DNA of 64,000 bases from Secundilactobacillus mixtipabuli (GCF_002217925.1 NZ_BCMF01000012.1:1-64000), one strand, 5' to 3'; counted from the stretch's first letter, positions 27,365 to 37,590 are shown. A program made the numbers and translations. Notes: generated from the sequence alone by a model not told the origin.

Positions 27365-30031
27365 TTACTGTTCAGCTTTCAAAGCAGCTAAACGATCCTG
27401 AGTTGCCTTTAACTTAGATTCATTATCCGCCTGTTTTTGCCGTTCACTTTCAACAACTTCATCAGGTGCATTGGCAACGAATCGTTCGTTACTCAACTTC
27501 TTCTTGGCCCGATCAACCTCAGCTTCGAATTTCTTAATTTCCTTATTCAAACGGGCTGCTTCTTCGTCCAAATCAACCAATTCTGCCAGTGGTACATACA
27601 CTTCAGCATCGGTGATGATCCCAGTCATGGCAAGCTTCGGCGCTTTAACGTCAGCGCCAATTGTCAATGCCTTAGGATGAACGAAACGATCGATATAATC
27701 GCGGTTGGTTTCAAACACGTGGGCTAATTCCTGATTGTCGGTCTTGATCAAAACATCGATCTCTGATGACATCGGTGCATTGGCTTCAGCGCGAATGTTA
27801 CGAACAGCCTTGATGAGTTCAATCAAGTTAGCCATTTGCGATTCAGCCTTAGCGTTATCAAAGGCCTCATGAAGGACTGGATACTTAGCGGTTACCAGTG
27901 ACTTGCCGTCATGCGGCATCGTCAACCAAATTTTTTCGGTGACAAATGGCATGATTGGGTGCAGCAAACGTAAGGTCTGATCAAGGACGTAAGCCAAAAT
28001 ATTGCGGGTATTCGCTTTGGCTTTTTCATCGTCACCCGTTAAAATTTCCTTACTCATTTCGATGTACCAGTCACAGAAGTCATTCCAGATGAAATCATAC
28101 AAAGCCCGACCAGCTTCACCAAAGTTGAACTTGTCAAACTGCTCAGTCACCTGTGCCACCGTTTTGTTCAAACGGCTTAAAATCCAGCGATCGGCCAAGT
28201 CCCATTCGCTTTCATCTGGCAGTTCTGGCGTACTCATATCACCGAGGTTCATGATGACATAACGACTAGCGTTCCAGATCTTGTTGATGAAGTTCCAAGC
28301 AGCGTCCATCTTGGTGTAAGTAAACCGGATATCTTGACCAGGTGTTGAACCGTTAGACAGGAACCAACGCAATGCATCGGCACCGTATTTATCGATCACA
28401 TCCATTGGGTCGATCCCGTTACCTAATGACTTACTCATCTTGCGGCCCTGTTCATCACGAATCAATCCGTGAAGCAAGACGTGTTTGAATGGTCGACGGC
28501 CAGTAAATTCAAGGGATTGGAAAATCATCCGTGAAACCCAGAAGAAGATGATATCGTATCCGGTTACCAGCGTATTAGTTGGGAAGTAGCGCTTGTAATC
28601 TGGCGCGTCTGTGTCAGGCCAGCCCATGGTTGAAAATGGCCATAGCGCACTAGAGAACCAAGTATCCAAGACGTCCTTGTCCTGTTCCCAGTTTTCAATA
28701 TCTTTTGGTGGCTGCTCGTCAACGTAGATTTCACCGGTCTTTTTATTGTACCAAGCAGGAATCTGATGGCCCCACCAGAGCTGACGGGAAATCACCCAGT
28801 CATGGACGTTTTCCATCCATTGGGTGAACGTCCCTTCAAACCGTTCCGGAACGAAGTCGACTCGATCGTCACCCTTTTGGTTCTTCAAAGCTTGTTCTGC
28901 CAATGGTTTCATCTTAACAAACCACTGAGTAGACAACCGGGCTTCAACCTGAACCCCAGTCCGTTCTGAATGGCCAACGGAGTGAACGATTGGTTCAATT
29001 GAAATCATCAACCCTTGATCTTGCAGATCTTGCACCATGGCTTTACGGGCTTCAAAACGATCCAAGCCTTCATACTTACCGGCCTTTTCGTTCATCGTCG
29101 CGTCTTCGTTCATGGTATTGATGCGTTCCAAATTGTGGCGGTTACCAACTAAGAAGTCATTAGGGTCATGCGCTGGTGTTATCTTAACGGCACCAGTTCC
29201 AAAATCGGGGTCCGCGTGCTGATCAGTGATGATCGGAATTTCCCGGTTAGCAAGTGGCAAAATAACCTTCTTGCCCACGACATCCTTGTACCGTTCATCT
29301 TTAGCGTTTACAGCAATGGCGGTATCACCCATCATGGTTTCTGGACGAGTCGTGGCAATTTCAATGTAATCTTTGCCATTCAACTTCGTTTTGCCATCTG
29401 CAAATTTATACTTAACGTGGTAAAAGGCACCCTTGTCATCTTTATGGATAACTTCAATATCAGACAAGGCAGTCCGAGCTTGCGGATCCCAGTTAATGAT
29501 ATATTCGCCACGATAGATCAAGCCCTTGCGATACAGCTGTACGAAAACCTTCTTAACGGCATCTGAAAGGCCCTTGTCCAGCGTGAAACGTTCACGTGAG
29601 TAGTCTAATGACAGCCCCAATTTACCCCACTGTGTCTTAATCGTGCTGGCAAATTCGTCTTTCCATTCCCAAACTTTATCGACGAACTTCTCCCGACCTA
29701 AGTCGTATCGGCTGATTCCTTGTTCACGGAGCTTAGCTTCCACCTTAGCCTGAGTTGCAATACCAGCATGGTCCATTCCTGGCAGCCATAGTGTATCGTA
29801 ACCCTGCATCCGTTTTTGACGAATGAGCATATCTTGTAACGTCGTATCCCAGGCATGGCCTAAATGCAATTTACCCGTCACATTAGGCGGAGGGAGCACG
29901 ATTGAATATGGTTTGGCTTTTTGATCTCCACTAGGCTTAAAAAGCCCCTCTGACAACCACTCGTTGTAACGACCGGCCTCAACGGCTTGAGGATCGTACT
30001 TGGGTGGCATTTCTGTTGACTTATCTGTCAT
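27365..30031 (-). CDS. valS: Valyl-tRNA synthetase
   Basis: Charges tRNA-Val. The 888-aa class I synthetase has the HIGH-type motif HLGHAWDTT (about 46-54), the CP1 editing domain with [15 protein letters not shown], the KMSKS loop [11 protein letters not shown], the anticodon-binding domain and the C-terminal coiled-coil arm (about 810-888). It is preceded by a T-box leader with a Val specifier, so transcription responds to uncharged tRNA-Val. Confidence 0.98.
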   Translation of the reverse strand: MTDKSTEMPPKYDPQAVEAGRYNEWLSEGLFKPSGDQKAKPYSIVLPPPNVTGKLHLGHAWDTTLQDMLIRQKRMQGYDTLWLPGMDHAGIATQAKVEAKLREQGISRYDLGREKFVDKVWEWKDEFASTIKTQWGKLGLSLDYSRERFTLDKGLSDAVKKVFVQLYRKGLIYRGEYIINWDPQARTALSDIEVIHKDDKGAFYHVKYKFADGKTKLNGKDYIEIATTRPETMMGDTAIAVNAKDERYKDVVGKKVILPLANREIPIITDQHADPDFGTGAVKITPAHDPNDFLVGNRHNLERINTMNEDATMNEKAGKYEGLDRFEARKAMVQDLQDQGLMISIEPIVHSVGHSERTGVQVEARLSTQWFVKMKPLAEQALKNQKGDDRVDFVPERFEGTFTQWMENVHDWVISRQLWWGHQIPAWYNKKTGEIYVDEQPPKDIENWEQDKDVLDTWFSSALWPFSTMGWPDTDAPDYKRYFPTNTLVTGYDIIFFWVSRMIFQSLEFTGRRPFKHVLLHGLIRDEQGRKMSKSLGNGIDPMDVIDKYGADALRWFLSNGSTPGQDIRFTYTKMDAAWNFINKIWNASRYVIMNLGDMSTPELPDESEWDLADRWILSRLNKTVAQVTEQFDKFNFGEAGRALYDFIWNDFCDWYIEMSKEILTGDDEKAKANTRNILAYVLDQTLRLLHPIMPFVTEKIWLTMPHDGKSLVTAKYPVLHEAFDNAKAESQMANLIELIKAVRNIRAEANAPMSSEIDVLIKTDNQELAHVFETNRDYIDRFVHPKALTIGADVKAPKLAMTGIITDAEVYVPLAELVDLDEEAARLNKEIKKFEAEVDRAKKKLSNERFVANAPDEVVESERQKQADNESKLKATQDRLAALKAEQ

Positions 30032-30064
30032 CTGATCTCTTCCCTTCTTATTTGATTGTTATGT

Positions 30065-30305
30065 AAGAAAAAAGCATTCCATCCTATAAAAATAGGACGA
30101 AATGCTTTTCGCGGTACCACCTAAATTGGGCTTTTAAACCCCTCTTAATAACAATCGTTAACGGATGTCACTCCGGTCAGGCCTACTGTGCGTTCAGTCT
30201 GACAGCTCGCAAGCTACTGCTGATCAACGGGTCGAAAAACCTTTCAGCCAAGGGTTTCCTCTCTGGGCGACACTGTTTGGTCAGCTCTCTTGCTCATTGC
30301 TTATA
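30065..30305 (-). promoter_or_regulatory. T-box riboswitch of valS
   Basis: The T-box sequence AGGTGGTACCGCG is at 30110-30122, and a terminator hairpin with AAAGCATT arms (30071-30107) is followed by a T-run. Stem I top shows the GGCTGAAAGGT-type loop. The specifier side reads CCGTTGATCAGC, which fits a GTT (Val) specifier at 30226-30228. Uncharged tRNA-Val should stabilise the antiterminator. Confidence 0.92.
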
Positions 30306-30311
30306 CTCGAT

Positions 30312-30340
30312 ATAATAGCCATTTTTAGGCTACTCGTCAA
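30312..30340 (-). promoter_or_regulatory. Promoter of valS, overlapping the end of tpx
   Basis: The minus strand reads TTGACG (30335-30340), 17 bp, TATTAT (30312-30317). The -35 is made of the last tpx codons before its TAG. Confidence 0.75.
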
Positions 30341-30839
30341 CTCTAGATGTTAATTTTTCTAAAGCCTTTAACGCTGCGAGGTAATCTGGTTCGTTGGCAA
30401 CGTCTGGCACGATCTCTTCATAAGTGATTGTGCCTTCAGCGTCAGTTACCAAAATTGCCCGGGTCAATACACCCATGTTTGGCAAGTACAGATTCGTCGC
30501 ATAGCCAAAGGATAACTCTTCGTCAGAAAGGATCTGTAGATTAATGACACCTTCAGCTGCACACCAGTTTTTCTGCTGTGCGATCGTATTATTTGAAATC
30601 GTCACAAAAGTCGCGTTCGGATAGTGGTCAGCTTGCTGATTAAACTTGTGTGTCTGTGTACTGCAGACCGGCGTTTGCAAATCAGGCACGATGGACAGCA
30701 TCAGCGGTTTTCCCAGCAACTGTGCCATCTTGACCTTCTCATCGTTTTGATTGAACAACTTGAATTTAGGTAACTGATCACCCACTTGAGGTGGATTACC
30801 TTCCAATTCGACATCTTGACCGTTAAATTTAACCTTCAT
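30330..30839 (-). CDS. tpx: Thiol peroxidase (Tpx family)
   Basis: Peroxiredoxin that reduces hydroperoxides with thioredoxin. The 169-aa protein has the peroxidatic Cys59 in TPVCSTQT and the resolving Cys93 in NWCAAEG, the Tpx arrangement. AGGAGTG precedes the ATG. Single gene. A possible -10 TATAGT lies about 30 bp upstream of the start, but I see no good -35. Confidence 0.93.
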   Translation of the reverse strand: MKVKFNGQDVELEGNPPQVGDQLPKFKLFNQNDEKVKMAQLLGKPLMLSIVPDLQTPVCSTQTHKFNQQADHYPNATFVTISNNTIAQQKNWCAAEGVINLQILSDEELSFGYATNLYLPNMGVLTRAILVTDAEGTITYEEIVPDVANEPDYLAALKALEKLTSRVDE

Positions 30840-30965
30840 AAATTAAACACTCCTTTTGGGTGCAACTATAGCTTAAATTTACAGCGTTAAGGCTGAAAAA
30901 GCAAGTGAAATCAAGCGTAAAAATATGCTAACTAAACCCTATTAAGCCCTCATTTTTGAGCCTAT

Positions 30966-31023
30966 AAAAAAGCGTCTGTTCACACTCGAAAAGACAATCT
31001 CTTTCAGGTGTGAACAAACACTT
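30966..31023 (-). terminator. Terminator after thiI
   Basis: A 16-bp stem (30970-30985 with 31008-31023, two wobble pairs) with a 22-base loop, followed on the minus strand by TTTTTT, 15 bp past the stop. Confidence 0.8.
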
Positions 31024-31037
31024 AATCGGTTTTTAAT

Positions 31038-32255
31038 TTAAAGTAATTCAGCAAAAACGTCTTCTTGCTGATTCATAAAGTTCTCGCCAGGACGGATGAC
31101 GGTGACTTCAATACCGTCTAAGGCTTCTTGCATCAAGCCGTCCACGTCGATCAGCTTCTCAAAATTACGGGTTTTTTCTAAATCAGGCCGTGTTTTGGGT
31201 GCCGGTGGCGTGAAAATCGTGCAGCAGTCTTCAAATGGCATAATTGATAAATCATAGGTGTCAATTTTTTCAGCGATCTTGATGATCTCCGTTTTATCCA
31301 TCGATACTAATGGCCGTAGGACGGGCAACGTCGTCACATCGTTGATTGCCATCATACTTTCAAGGGTCTGTGAAGCAACTTGACCCAGTGATTCACCGGT
31401 GAAGACCCCTTTGTCGCCACGGGCTACAGTAATCGCCGCGGTGATTTTCAGCATCATCCGACGTTGAATGGTCATGAGATAGCCTTCGGGTACCTTTTCT
31501 TTAATCGTTTCCTGTACTTTAGTGAACGGTACTTGAATAAAGTTGATACTACCCGCGTAACCGGCAATCTTTGAAGTCAGTTCTTTGGCCTTAGCTAGCG
31601 CTTGTTCACTGGTATATGGCGGACTGAAAAAGTGCACCATATCCAGCTTAACGCCCCGTTTCATTCCAAGGTAGGCTGCAACGGGTGAGTCAATCCCACC
31701 AGACAGCATCATGGTGGCTTTACCACCCGTACCTACTGGTAATCCACCAGCACCTGGAATAGTCTCACTGCTGAGGAAGATCCCGTTTAAACGGACTTCC
31801 ACTCGAAGCGTAATATCCGGGTTCTTCATTTTAACGTCAATGCCTGGAACATTTCTCAGAATATGGCCACCCAGTTTATCATTGATCTGGTTAGTGTCAT
31901 ATTCGAATTGGTGGTCTTGTCTTCGAGTGTTGATTTTAAATGTCATACCCGGCTGATACTGTGCCTGGATCATTTCAAGGGCAGTCTTCTTAACCGCCTC
32001 AAAATCTTTTTCTACCTTGATAACTGGCGAAAAGTTTTCAATCCCAAAGACACCCTTTAACCGTTCGATCACTTTGGTTGAGTCATTCCCGTTGAGTGCA
32101 ACGTGGAGCCGGTCATACTGGGCACGAATATCTAAGCCTTCAAATTCATGCAGGCTGTGACGAACGTTGCGACCAAGTTGCCGAATAAAATCTTTTCGGT
32201 TCTTGCCCTTGGTCGAGAGTTCGCCATAACGCACCATAATTTCTGAATATTGCAT
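31038..32255 (-). CDS. thiI: tRNA 4-thiouridine synthase / sulfurtransferase ThiI
   Basis: Transfers sulfur to U8 of tRNAs using ATP. The 405-aa protein has an N-terminal ferredoxin-like and THUMP part (about 1-165), the PP-loop [14 protein letters not shown] (about 180-193) and the conserved [16 protein letters not shown] segment. The rhodanese domain of the Escherichia coli enzyme is absent, as usual in Bacillus and lactobacilli, so sulfur should come directly from the desulfurase encoded 24 bp upstream. Confidence 0.95.
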   Translation of the reverse strand: MQYSEIMVRYGELSTKGKNRKDFIRQLGRNVRHSLHEFEGLDIRAQYDRLHVALNGNDSTKVIERLKGVFGIENFSPVIKVEKDFEAVKKTALEMIQAQYQPGMTFKINTRRQDHQFEYDTNQINDKLGGHILRNVPGIDVKMKNPDITLRVEVRLNGIFLSSETIPGAGGLPVGTGGKATMMLSGGIDSPVAAYLGMKRGVKLDMVHFFSPPYTSEQALAKAKELTSKIAGYAGSINFIQVPFTKVQETIKEKVPEGYLMTIQRRMMLKITAAITVARGDKGVFTGESLGQVASQTLESMMAINDVTTLPVLRPLVSMDKTEIIKIAEKIDTYDLSIMPFEDCCTIFTPPAPKTRPDLEKTRNFEKLIDVDGLMQEALDGIEVTVIRPGENFMNQQEDVFAELL

Positions 32256-32279
32256 ATGGGTCTCCTTTTCGATTAAATC

Positions 32280-33428
32280 TTATGCTGAAAGTAATTTAAA
32301 TTTATCATACAGTTGGTCAAAAACTTTGTTGAATTGATCTGCTTCAGCCAGCGTATTGTGGTCATCTAACGAAATTCGAATCGCGCTAGTCGAAATACTT
32401 TCAGGAACGTTCATCGCTGTCAGTGTGCTTGAAGCCAAGTGCTTTTTTGAACTGCAGGCACTCGTCGTTGAAATGTAAATCCCCTGTTCCTCAAATGCGT
32501 GCACAATTGTCTCGCCCCGGACACCTTGAATCGCAAAACACAGGATATGCGGTGCGAAGCCATCGTTATCTTCCGAGAAAGTAGTCACCAACGGGAACTG
32601 TTTAACGTGATCAAAGATCCGTTGCTTAATTTCAGCTTCTCGAGCCACTTTTTGCTTTTCATCCGTCAGCAACAGCCGTAAAGCTTTAGCCATCGCGGCG
32701 ATTGCTGGTAAGTTTTCAGTGCCGCTCCGTAAATTACGCTCTTGACCGCCACCAGTTAATAATGGCGCAATTTTACGGCCACGACGGGCGTAAATAAACC
32801 CAATACCACGAGGTGCGTGGAATTTATGGCCAGAAAATGTCACAAAGTCCACCCGGTCGTTCATGATCATATCTTGGATACCCTTACCAATACCTTGAAC
32901 GGCATCAATATGAAAATGAATTTTCGGATAATCTTTCAAGACTTCAGCCACGTCTTTAAGTGGCTGAATCGTGCCGATTTCATTATTAACGGCCATTACC
33001 GAAACTAAGATAGTTGTTGGCCGAATAGCTGCCTTTAAATCGTCGATTGAAATCCGTCCGTGCTTATCAACGGGCAAGTAAGTGACTTCAAATCCTAACT
33101 GTTTAAGCTGTTCCATTGAATTATGAATGGCAGGATGTTCAACGGCAGTCGTAATTAAATGGTTACCAAATTGGCGCTTTTCAATGGCTGTCCCTTTCAG
33201 TACCCAGTTATCTCCCTCAGTACCGCCACTCGTAAATAAGATCTCACTTTGAGATGCCCCAAGTAAATTAGCAATCTGCTTACGGGATTGTTCCAGCAGG
33301 TTGAAGGCTTCTTCACCAAACTGATGTAAACTTGAAGGATTCCCCCAAATCTTTTCACTTACTTGATCGTAAGTAGAAACGACTTCGGGATCGGCCTTAG
33401 TTGTTGCACTATTATCAAAATAAATCAT
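32280..33428 (-). CDS. nifS: Cysteine desulfurase (NifS/NifZ type)
   Basis: PLP enzyme that takes sulfur from cysteine. The start at 33428 (MIYFDNSATT, 382 aa) is preferred over a 14-codon extension because AGAGG lies ten bases upstream. The PLP lysine is in SGHKFHAPRG, and the mobile-loop cysteine is in TTSACSSKK. Its direct coupling to thiI matches the Bacillus NifZ-ThiI pair, which serves 4-thiouridine in tRNA rather than general Fe-S assembly. A wider role cannot be excluded. Confidence 0.93.
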   Translation of the reverse strand: MIYFDNSATTKADPEVVSTYDQVSEKIWGNPSSLHQFGEEAFNLLEQSRKQIANLLGASQSEILFTSGGTEGDNWVLKGTAIEKRQFGNHLITTAVEHPAIHNSMEQLKQLGFEVTYLPVDKHGRISIDDLKAAIRPTTILVSVMAVNNEIGTIQPLKDVAEVLKDYPKIHFHIDAVQGIGKGIQDMIMNDRVDFVTFSGHKFHAPRGIGFIYARRGRKIAPLLTGGGQERNLRSGTENLPAIAAMAKALRLLLTDEKQKVAREAEIKQRIFDHVKQFPLVTTFSEDNDGFAPHILCFAIQGVRGETIVHAFEEQGIYISTTSACSSKKHLASSTLTAMNVPESISTSAIRISLDDHNTLAEADQFNKVFDQLYDKFKLLSA

Positions 33429-33488
33429 GTATAATCTGCCTCTTTGTGTTTTAGATTGGTTCGACTCCAATCAAATAGACTGGGGTTG

Positions 33489-33517
33489 ATTATATAGGAA
33501 AGGTCGAATGGAAGCAA
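33489..33517 (-). promoter_or_regulatory. Promoter of the desulfurase-thiI operon
   Basis: The minus strand reads TTGCTT (33512-33517), 17 bp, TATAAT (33489-33494). A small GATTGG/CCAATC hairpin (33454-33472) follows in the leader. Confidence 0.7.
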
Positions 33518-33566
33518 GTGTCAGGTGCACAATGGGTTAGCGACTTTCACCTCAATTTAGACAAAC

Positions 33567-33606
33567 AAAAAGCACTGCCATCCCCCGCAAAAGGGATCGC
33601 AGTGCT
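33567..33606 (-). terminator. Terminator after ezrA
   Basis: The minus strand shows AGCACTGC..ATCCC pairing with GGGAT..GCAGTGCT, followed by TTTTTG. Confidence 0.85.
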
Positions 33607-33641
33607 GCGTGATACTCATCGTTGATGATTTTATTGCCGGA

Positions 33642-35381
33642 TTACTTTGCTGGCACCTCGCTATCATCTTCATCAGCCACTGGCTTTTTACTTTGATAAT
33701 AACGGTCTTCTAGGCGCTTATATGAACCCGGTTCGACTTCATCCAAAACGGTAGCAATCGTTTCAAGACTTTTGGCATAGTCGTAATCTTCATCAAACAA
33801 GTGCTGGGCTTCTTGACTAGCTGTTGCCACTTCTTCATGAGTCATTCGGTAGCGGTTAGCATATTGAATCAATTGCTCCGCCAGCTGTGCGCTATCGATC
33901 AGATCATTCGTCTTCTCAGTTAAGATATCTAAGTCTGATTGAATCATGATCAATTGTTTCGTAATCTCTTCCATATTAATTTGAACTTGATTCATATCAT
34001 CCGTTAGCTTATCAATTTCATCACTGACGACCTGGTAATAATCGAGGTAACTCTTAGCAACGCCCGGCAGATTTAAGTTTTCAACTTCCCGCCGAATACT
34101 GTGCAGCTTAAATTCAAACTGCTGCAAGTTCTGGTTAGCCTGCTCTTCTTCCTTAGCTAATCCAGCAACCGAATCATTAATTTCTTGCTGCTGTTTCTCA
34201 ATTTGGGTAAGATCATGAATTTGTCTGGTTTGCCGAGCTTCTACTTCCGTATAAACAGCGTCATTACTGTGAATGTTTTCAACGTCCTTTTGATAGGCCG
34301 TTTCAATGTTTCTCAGCTGCTCAGTAAATTCACGGGTCGTTTCAAGTTCTTGATGATCCAGTGTGTAGTTGTGATTTAACCGTTCCAGTTCCTTCATCAG
34401 CACACTATTTTGATTTTGGGCGTGACTGATGAATTTGGCCAGGTAATCAAGGTTCTTAACCACTTTGGGCTTAGCAACCATTTCTTTTTGCATCAAATCA
34501 TAAAACCGATCGATTTTGGTGGACAAAGCCGTATCAGCTTGCTGTACCGCACTAACATCTAATTTTGCAAGCAGTGCCTTGCTCTTCTTTATTTCAGCGG
34601 GCAAAGCAGCAATCTGATCCTTTAAATCGGCAACGGGAAACTGGTAACCCTGTTGTGTCAGTTCACTTTCTCCCTTGGTTAATTCCTTGATTTGAGTTGG
34701 AAATTCAGTTTCAAGATTAGTCACTAGGGGTGGGATCGACTTCAGCATTTCAGTCAAATGATCCGTGTCAGATTGAAGCTGCTCCAGTAATTTAGCGGCC
34801 TCTTCATGATCACCCTTACTCGTCACTTCACGGAAGTGGTCATTATCATCTTCTAGCTTGCCTAACTGCGTCTCAAGCCCGTCGATGGCATCACCATACA
34901 TAAAGTTTTTTGCCAGCAATGTCTTGCGTAGTGACTGATACTGGGATTCAAGTGTCTTAACGGCCTGCTTATGTTGCGCATCAATTTTTTTAAGTTCAGA
35001 AATTTGATTCTGAACCTGCTCGATAGCTTGTTGGGCAACCTCTAGTGAAGCAGCCGCTTTTTTGGCGCCTTGCTGCGCAGTTAACACGCGGTATTGTTTA
35101 GCACTATTAATCGCGTCATTAACTTGCTCTTCTAGCCGCGGTAACCGGTTTTCCTTCAGATCGCCAAAGTCCGTGGTCAGCTGCTTAACTTCTTCCAGCG
35201 TCTTGCCCGTTAAACTCATGGCACGAACTTGATCGACCGAGTCGTTCAGCTCATCAATTGTCAATTCTTCTCTTTTTTGATTGAGTCCCTTCAATCGTCT
35301 GATCAGATACTGCTGGTAAATTAAGATACCGGCGTATATGACAATTGCCAGGATAATGACACCTATTAATATCCTAAACAT
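33642..35381 (-). CDS. ezrA: Septation ring formation regulator EzrA
   Basis: Membrane-anchored spectrin-like protein that tunes FtsZ ring number and links division to wall synthesis. The 579-aa protein has one N-terminal transmembrane helix (about 4-25) with the bulk inside the cell, followed by long helical repeats rich in Gln, Glu and Leu. The length is standard. GGGGATTAG precedes the ATG. It is divergent from the methionine sulfoxide reductase gene and has an extended -10 promoter. Confidence 0.94.
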   Translation of the reverse strand: MFRILIGVIILAIVIYAGILIYQQYLIRRLKGLNQKREELTIDELNDSVDQVRAMSLTGKTLEEVKQLTTDFGDLKENRLPRLEEQVNDAINSAKQYRVLTAQQGAKKAAASLEVAQQAIEQVQNQISELKKIDAQHKQAVKTLESQYQSLRKTLLAKNFMYGDAIDGLETQLGKLEDDNDHFREVTSKGDHEEAAKLLEQLQSDTDHLTEMLKSIPPLVTNLETEFPTQIKELTKGESELTQQGYQFPVADLKDQIAALPAEIKKSKALLAKLDVSAVQQADTALSTKIDRFYDLMQKEMVAKPKVVKNLDYLAKFISHAQNQNSVLMKELERLNHNYTLDHQELETTREFTEQLRNIETAYQKDVENIHSNDAVYTEVEARQTRQIHDLTQIEKQQQEINDSVAGLAKEEEQANQNLQQFEFKLHSIRREVENLNLPGVAKSYLDYYQVVSDEIDKLTDDMNQVQINMEEITKQLIMIQSDLDILTEKTNDLIDSAQLAEQLIQYANRYRMTHEEVATASQEAQHLFDEDYDYAKSLETIATVLDEVEPGSYKRLEDRYYQSKKPVADEDDSEVPAK

Positions 35382-35485
35382 CTAATCCCCATCCTTCGTT
35401 ACCAAAATACACTTTTAATATGTATATTTAGATAGATTATGATTGATTTTTCATCAAATACCCATTAAAATCTATACCAGTTTAA

Positions 35486-35491
35486 ATTATA
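35486..35491 (-). promoter_or_regulatory. Extended -10 promoter of ezrA
   Basis: The minus strand reads GGTATGCTATAAT, with TGC before TATAAT and no good -35. About 100 bp of AT-rich leader separate it from the gene. Confidence 0.6.
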
Positions 35492-35559
35492 GCATACCTT
35501 ATGAAAAGGCTTCACCCGAATTTCAAGTTTCGCAAATTAAACCGTGAGAGGTAATCAAA

Positions 35560-36033
35560 ATGACTGAAACAAAAACAACCGTTTCAATGATGAATCAACA
35601 GCTGGATGCACTCCTATATAATGAAACTAATTTGATTGCCAACTTATCAAATGCTTCTGCCTTATTAAAACAGAGTATGACTGATGTTAACTGGGCAGGC
35701 TTCTATCTGTATCAGCCAAAAGAGGACGAACTGGTCCTTGGCCCCTTCCAAGGCAACGTCGCCTGCATGCACATCAAAAATGGCGCCGGTGTCTGCGGAA
35801 CTGCTTTCAAGACTCAAGAATCCCAGCTGGTCGAAGATGTTCACCAATTTCCCGGGCACATTGCCTGCGATTCTGCTAGCAACAGCGAGGTGGTTGTGCC
35901 GCTCACTAAGAATGGTGTCAAAATCGGCGTCATGGATCTTGACTCACCTAAAATCGGCCGTTTTACCGAAGATGACCGTGCAGAACTACAACAATTTGCC
36001 TTGATCCTGCTGAAACATATTGACATTCAGTAG
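35560..36033 (+). CDS. Free methionine-(R)-sulfoxide reductase (GAF domain)
   Basis: A 157-aa single GAF-domain protein of the fRMsr/YtsP family, which reduces free Met-R-sulfoxide with thioredoxin. The three family cysteines are present: Cys69 in NVACMHI, Cys79 in GVCGTA and Cys103 in HIACDS. This separates it from signalling GAF proteins. GAGAGGTAA precedes the ATG. Its last codons form the -35 of the rpsD promoter, and no terminator separates the two genes. The neighbouring gene order does not suggest a pathway partner. Confidence 0.92.
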   Translation: MTETKTTVSMMNQQLDALLYNETNLIANLSNASALLKQSMTDVNWAGFYLYQPKEDELVLGPFQGNVACMHIKNGAGVCGTAFKTQESQLVEDVHQFPGHIACDSASNSEVVVPLTKNGVKIGVMDLDSPKIGRFTEDDRAELQQFALILLKHIDIQ

Positions 36034-36049
36034 GGATTCGAAGTATACT
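36020..36049 (+). promoter_or_regulatory. Promoter of rpsD
   Basis: TTGACA (36020-36025), 18 bp, TATACT (36044-36049). The -35 lies in the final codons of the upstream reductase gene. Confidence 0.8.
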
Positions 36050-36055
36050 GGCGTT

Positions 36056-36227
36056 TGTGTAAAATAATGCAGCGGTGAGCGGTAAGCTCGTCAACAGATC
36101 ACTGCCAAATGGTGGTTGGGTAAGTAACCTGCGGCTGCACAGGGCGAAAACCGCAAAGGGATCTGCACGAATATCAAACTCACGTCAAATTATTTTACTC
36201 CAACTAAAATTTTTGGAGGAACTATCT
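36056..36227 (+). promoter_or_regulatory. Structured rpsD leader (probable S4 autoregulatory element)
   Basis: A 170-base untranslated leader precedes rpsD. A closing helix is visible: TCGT (36088-36091) with ACGA (36167-36170), and CAGATC (36095-36100) with GATCTG (36160-36165). GC-rich internal hairpins (GCGG..CCGC) lie between. Ribosomal protein S4 represses its own synthesis through such leaders in Firmicutes. The identification rests on position and structure, and a covariance search was not possible. Confidence 0.65.
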
Positions 36228-36833
36228 ATGTCTCGTTATACAGGACCAAGCTGGCGTGTATCACGTCGTCTTGGCGTTTCACTTTCAGGTACTGGTAAAG
36301 AATTAGCACGTCGTCCATTCGCACCCGGCGAACATGGCCAAGGCCGTCGTTCAAAGCTTTCCGAATATGGGACTCAATTACGTGAAAAGCAAAAGCTGCG
36401 TTTCACTTACGGCATGACTGAACGTCAATTCCACAACTTATTCGTTCGCGCAGGTAAGATTCGCGAAGGTAAGCATGGTGTTAACTTCATGATCTTGCTC
36501 GAACGTCGTTTAGACAACGTGGTTTACCGTTTAGGTTTGGCAACTACTCGTCGCCAAGCTCGTCAATTGGTTAACCATGGCCACATCACTGTTGATGGCA
36601 AGCGTCTTGATATCCCTTCATACGAAGTTAAGCCTGGTCAAGTGATCAGCGTTCGTGAGAAGTCAAAGGATATGCAAATCATCAAGGATGCCGTTGAAGC
36701 CGTTGTTGGTCGTCCTCAATACGTTGAGTTCGATGCTGACAAGCTTGAAGGTAAACTTGTTCGTTTACCACAACGTGAAGAAATGGATGCAGACCTCGAC
36801 GAATCACTTATCGTTGAATACTACAACCGTTAA
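36228..36833 (+). CDS. rpsD: 30S ribosomal protein S4
   Basis: Primary 16S rRNA-binding assembly protein. The start at 36228 ([16 protein letters not shown], 201 aa) has GGAGGAA eight bases upstream. The open frame extends upstream only because the leader lacks stops. The S4 RNA-binding domain is seen in [12 protein letters not shown] and [12 protein letters not shown] (about 90-125). No zinc-binding cysteines are present, so it is the Cys-free form. Monocistronic with a strong terminator. Confidence 0.98.
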   Translation: MSRYTGPSWRVSRRLGVSLSGTGKELARRPFAPGEHGQGRRSKLSEYGTQLREKQKLRFTYGMTERQFHNLFVRAGKIREGKHGVNFMILLERRLDNVVYRLGLATTRRQARQLVNHGHITVDGKRLDIPSYEVKPGQVISVREKSKDMQIIKDAVEAVVGRPQYVEFDADKLEGKLVRLPQREEMDADLDESLIVEYYNR

Positions 36834-36853
36834 TAAGCGCTGCTTAACTAAAG

Positions 36854-36891
36854 AAAAGCAATTTGCACACTGCGTGCAAATTGCTTTTTTT
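36854..36891. terminator. Terminator between rpsD and the DUF1054 gene
   Basis: A perfect 11-bp stem GCAATTTGCAC / GTGCAAATTGC (36858-36868 with 36874-36884) with a five-base loop, seven T on the plus strand and TTTTC on the minus strand. It serves both convergent genes. Confidence 0.9.
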
Positions 36892-36909
36892 GTGTCTTGA
36901 ATCCATCGT

Positions 36910-37506
36910 TCACTGAATTAGTTGATCAAAGAATGGCCGTAAATCTGAAACCGTTGCTAAAATCATTCGTTGGACCTGCTCAGGATCATCAAAGCACTTG
37001 TCGCCCCGAAACCACTGACGGCCAACTAAAAAGTCCGACTGCTTCACCCGTTGATAATGCGTCAATTGGTCAGCTAATCCGGCTGCTGAAATGCGATGTG
37101 ATAACTTCGCCATGTGATTAGGACTAATCTCATAATCGTCACTTAGCCTAGCAAAATCAGGTAGCAAAGCCGCTGGCCGTTGCGTCATTAGCTGGCGGTC
37201 CTTTGCTTCTGCTAAAACTGCTAACCAGACAAACAAGCGGTCATCCCAAAAGCCAATCATGAGGTGCGGGTTCATCTTATAGCCACGTTTATTGGTACTA
37301 AATGCAATCCACGTATTCATCGGCGGATTCTTGTGCCGCCTTAAATGTTTGGCGACGTGTGCATAAATTGGTGCCTTGCTCCCTAGAGTTGCAACTGCCA
37401 ATGGTGCTAAAGCTTCAAATTTAGGGTCGATTTCAGATCGAATACCAGCCATCCGGCCAGCCAAAGTTTGATCCTCAAAAACCTGAAAATCAGAATCGTT
37501 AAACAA
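36910..37506 (-). CDS. DUF1054 (YktB-family) protein
   Basis: A 198-aa soluble protein of the YktB/DUF1054 family. Recognisable parts are AHVAKHLRRHKNPP, NTWIAFSTNKRGYK and HLMIGFWDDRLFVW. Function is unknown. I start at the TTG at 37506 (MFNDSDFQVF) because GGGGGAG sits six bases before it. A longer frame from an ATG at 37524 would include that ribosome site in the coding sequence. Single gene, divergent from the YueI-rarA pair. Confidence 0.8.
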   Translation of the reverse strand: MFNDSDFQVFEDQTLAGRMAGIRSEIDPKFEALAPLAVATLGSKAPIYAHVAKHLRRHKNPPMNTWIAFSTNKRGYKMNPHLMIGFWDDRLFVWLAVLAEAKDRQLMTQRPAALLPDFARLSDDYEISPNHMAKLSHRISAAGLADQLTHYQRVKQSDFLVGRQWFRGDKCFDDPEQVQRMILATVSDLRPFFDQLIQ

Positions 37507-37590
37507 TGTCTCTCCCCCGTTCATCTTGGTGTCGGTGTTTATATAGTCATGTTACAATAGTCTTACTACTAATGAAAGTTGGTGTTACGC

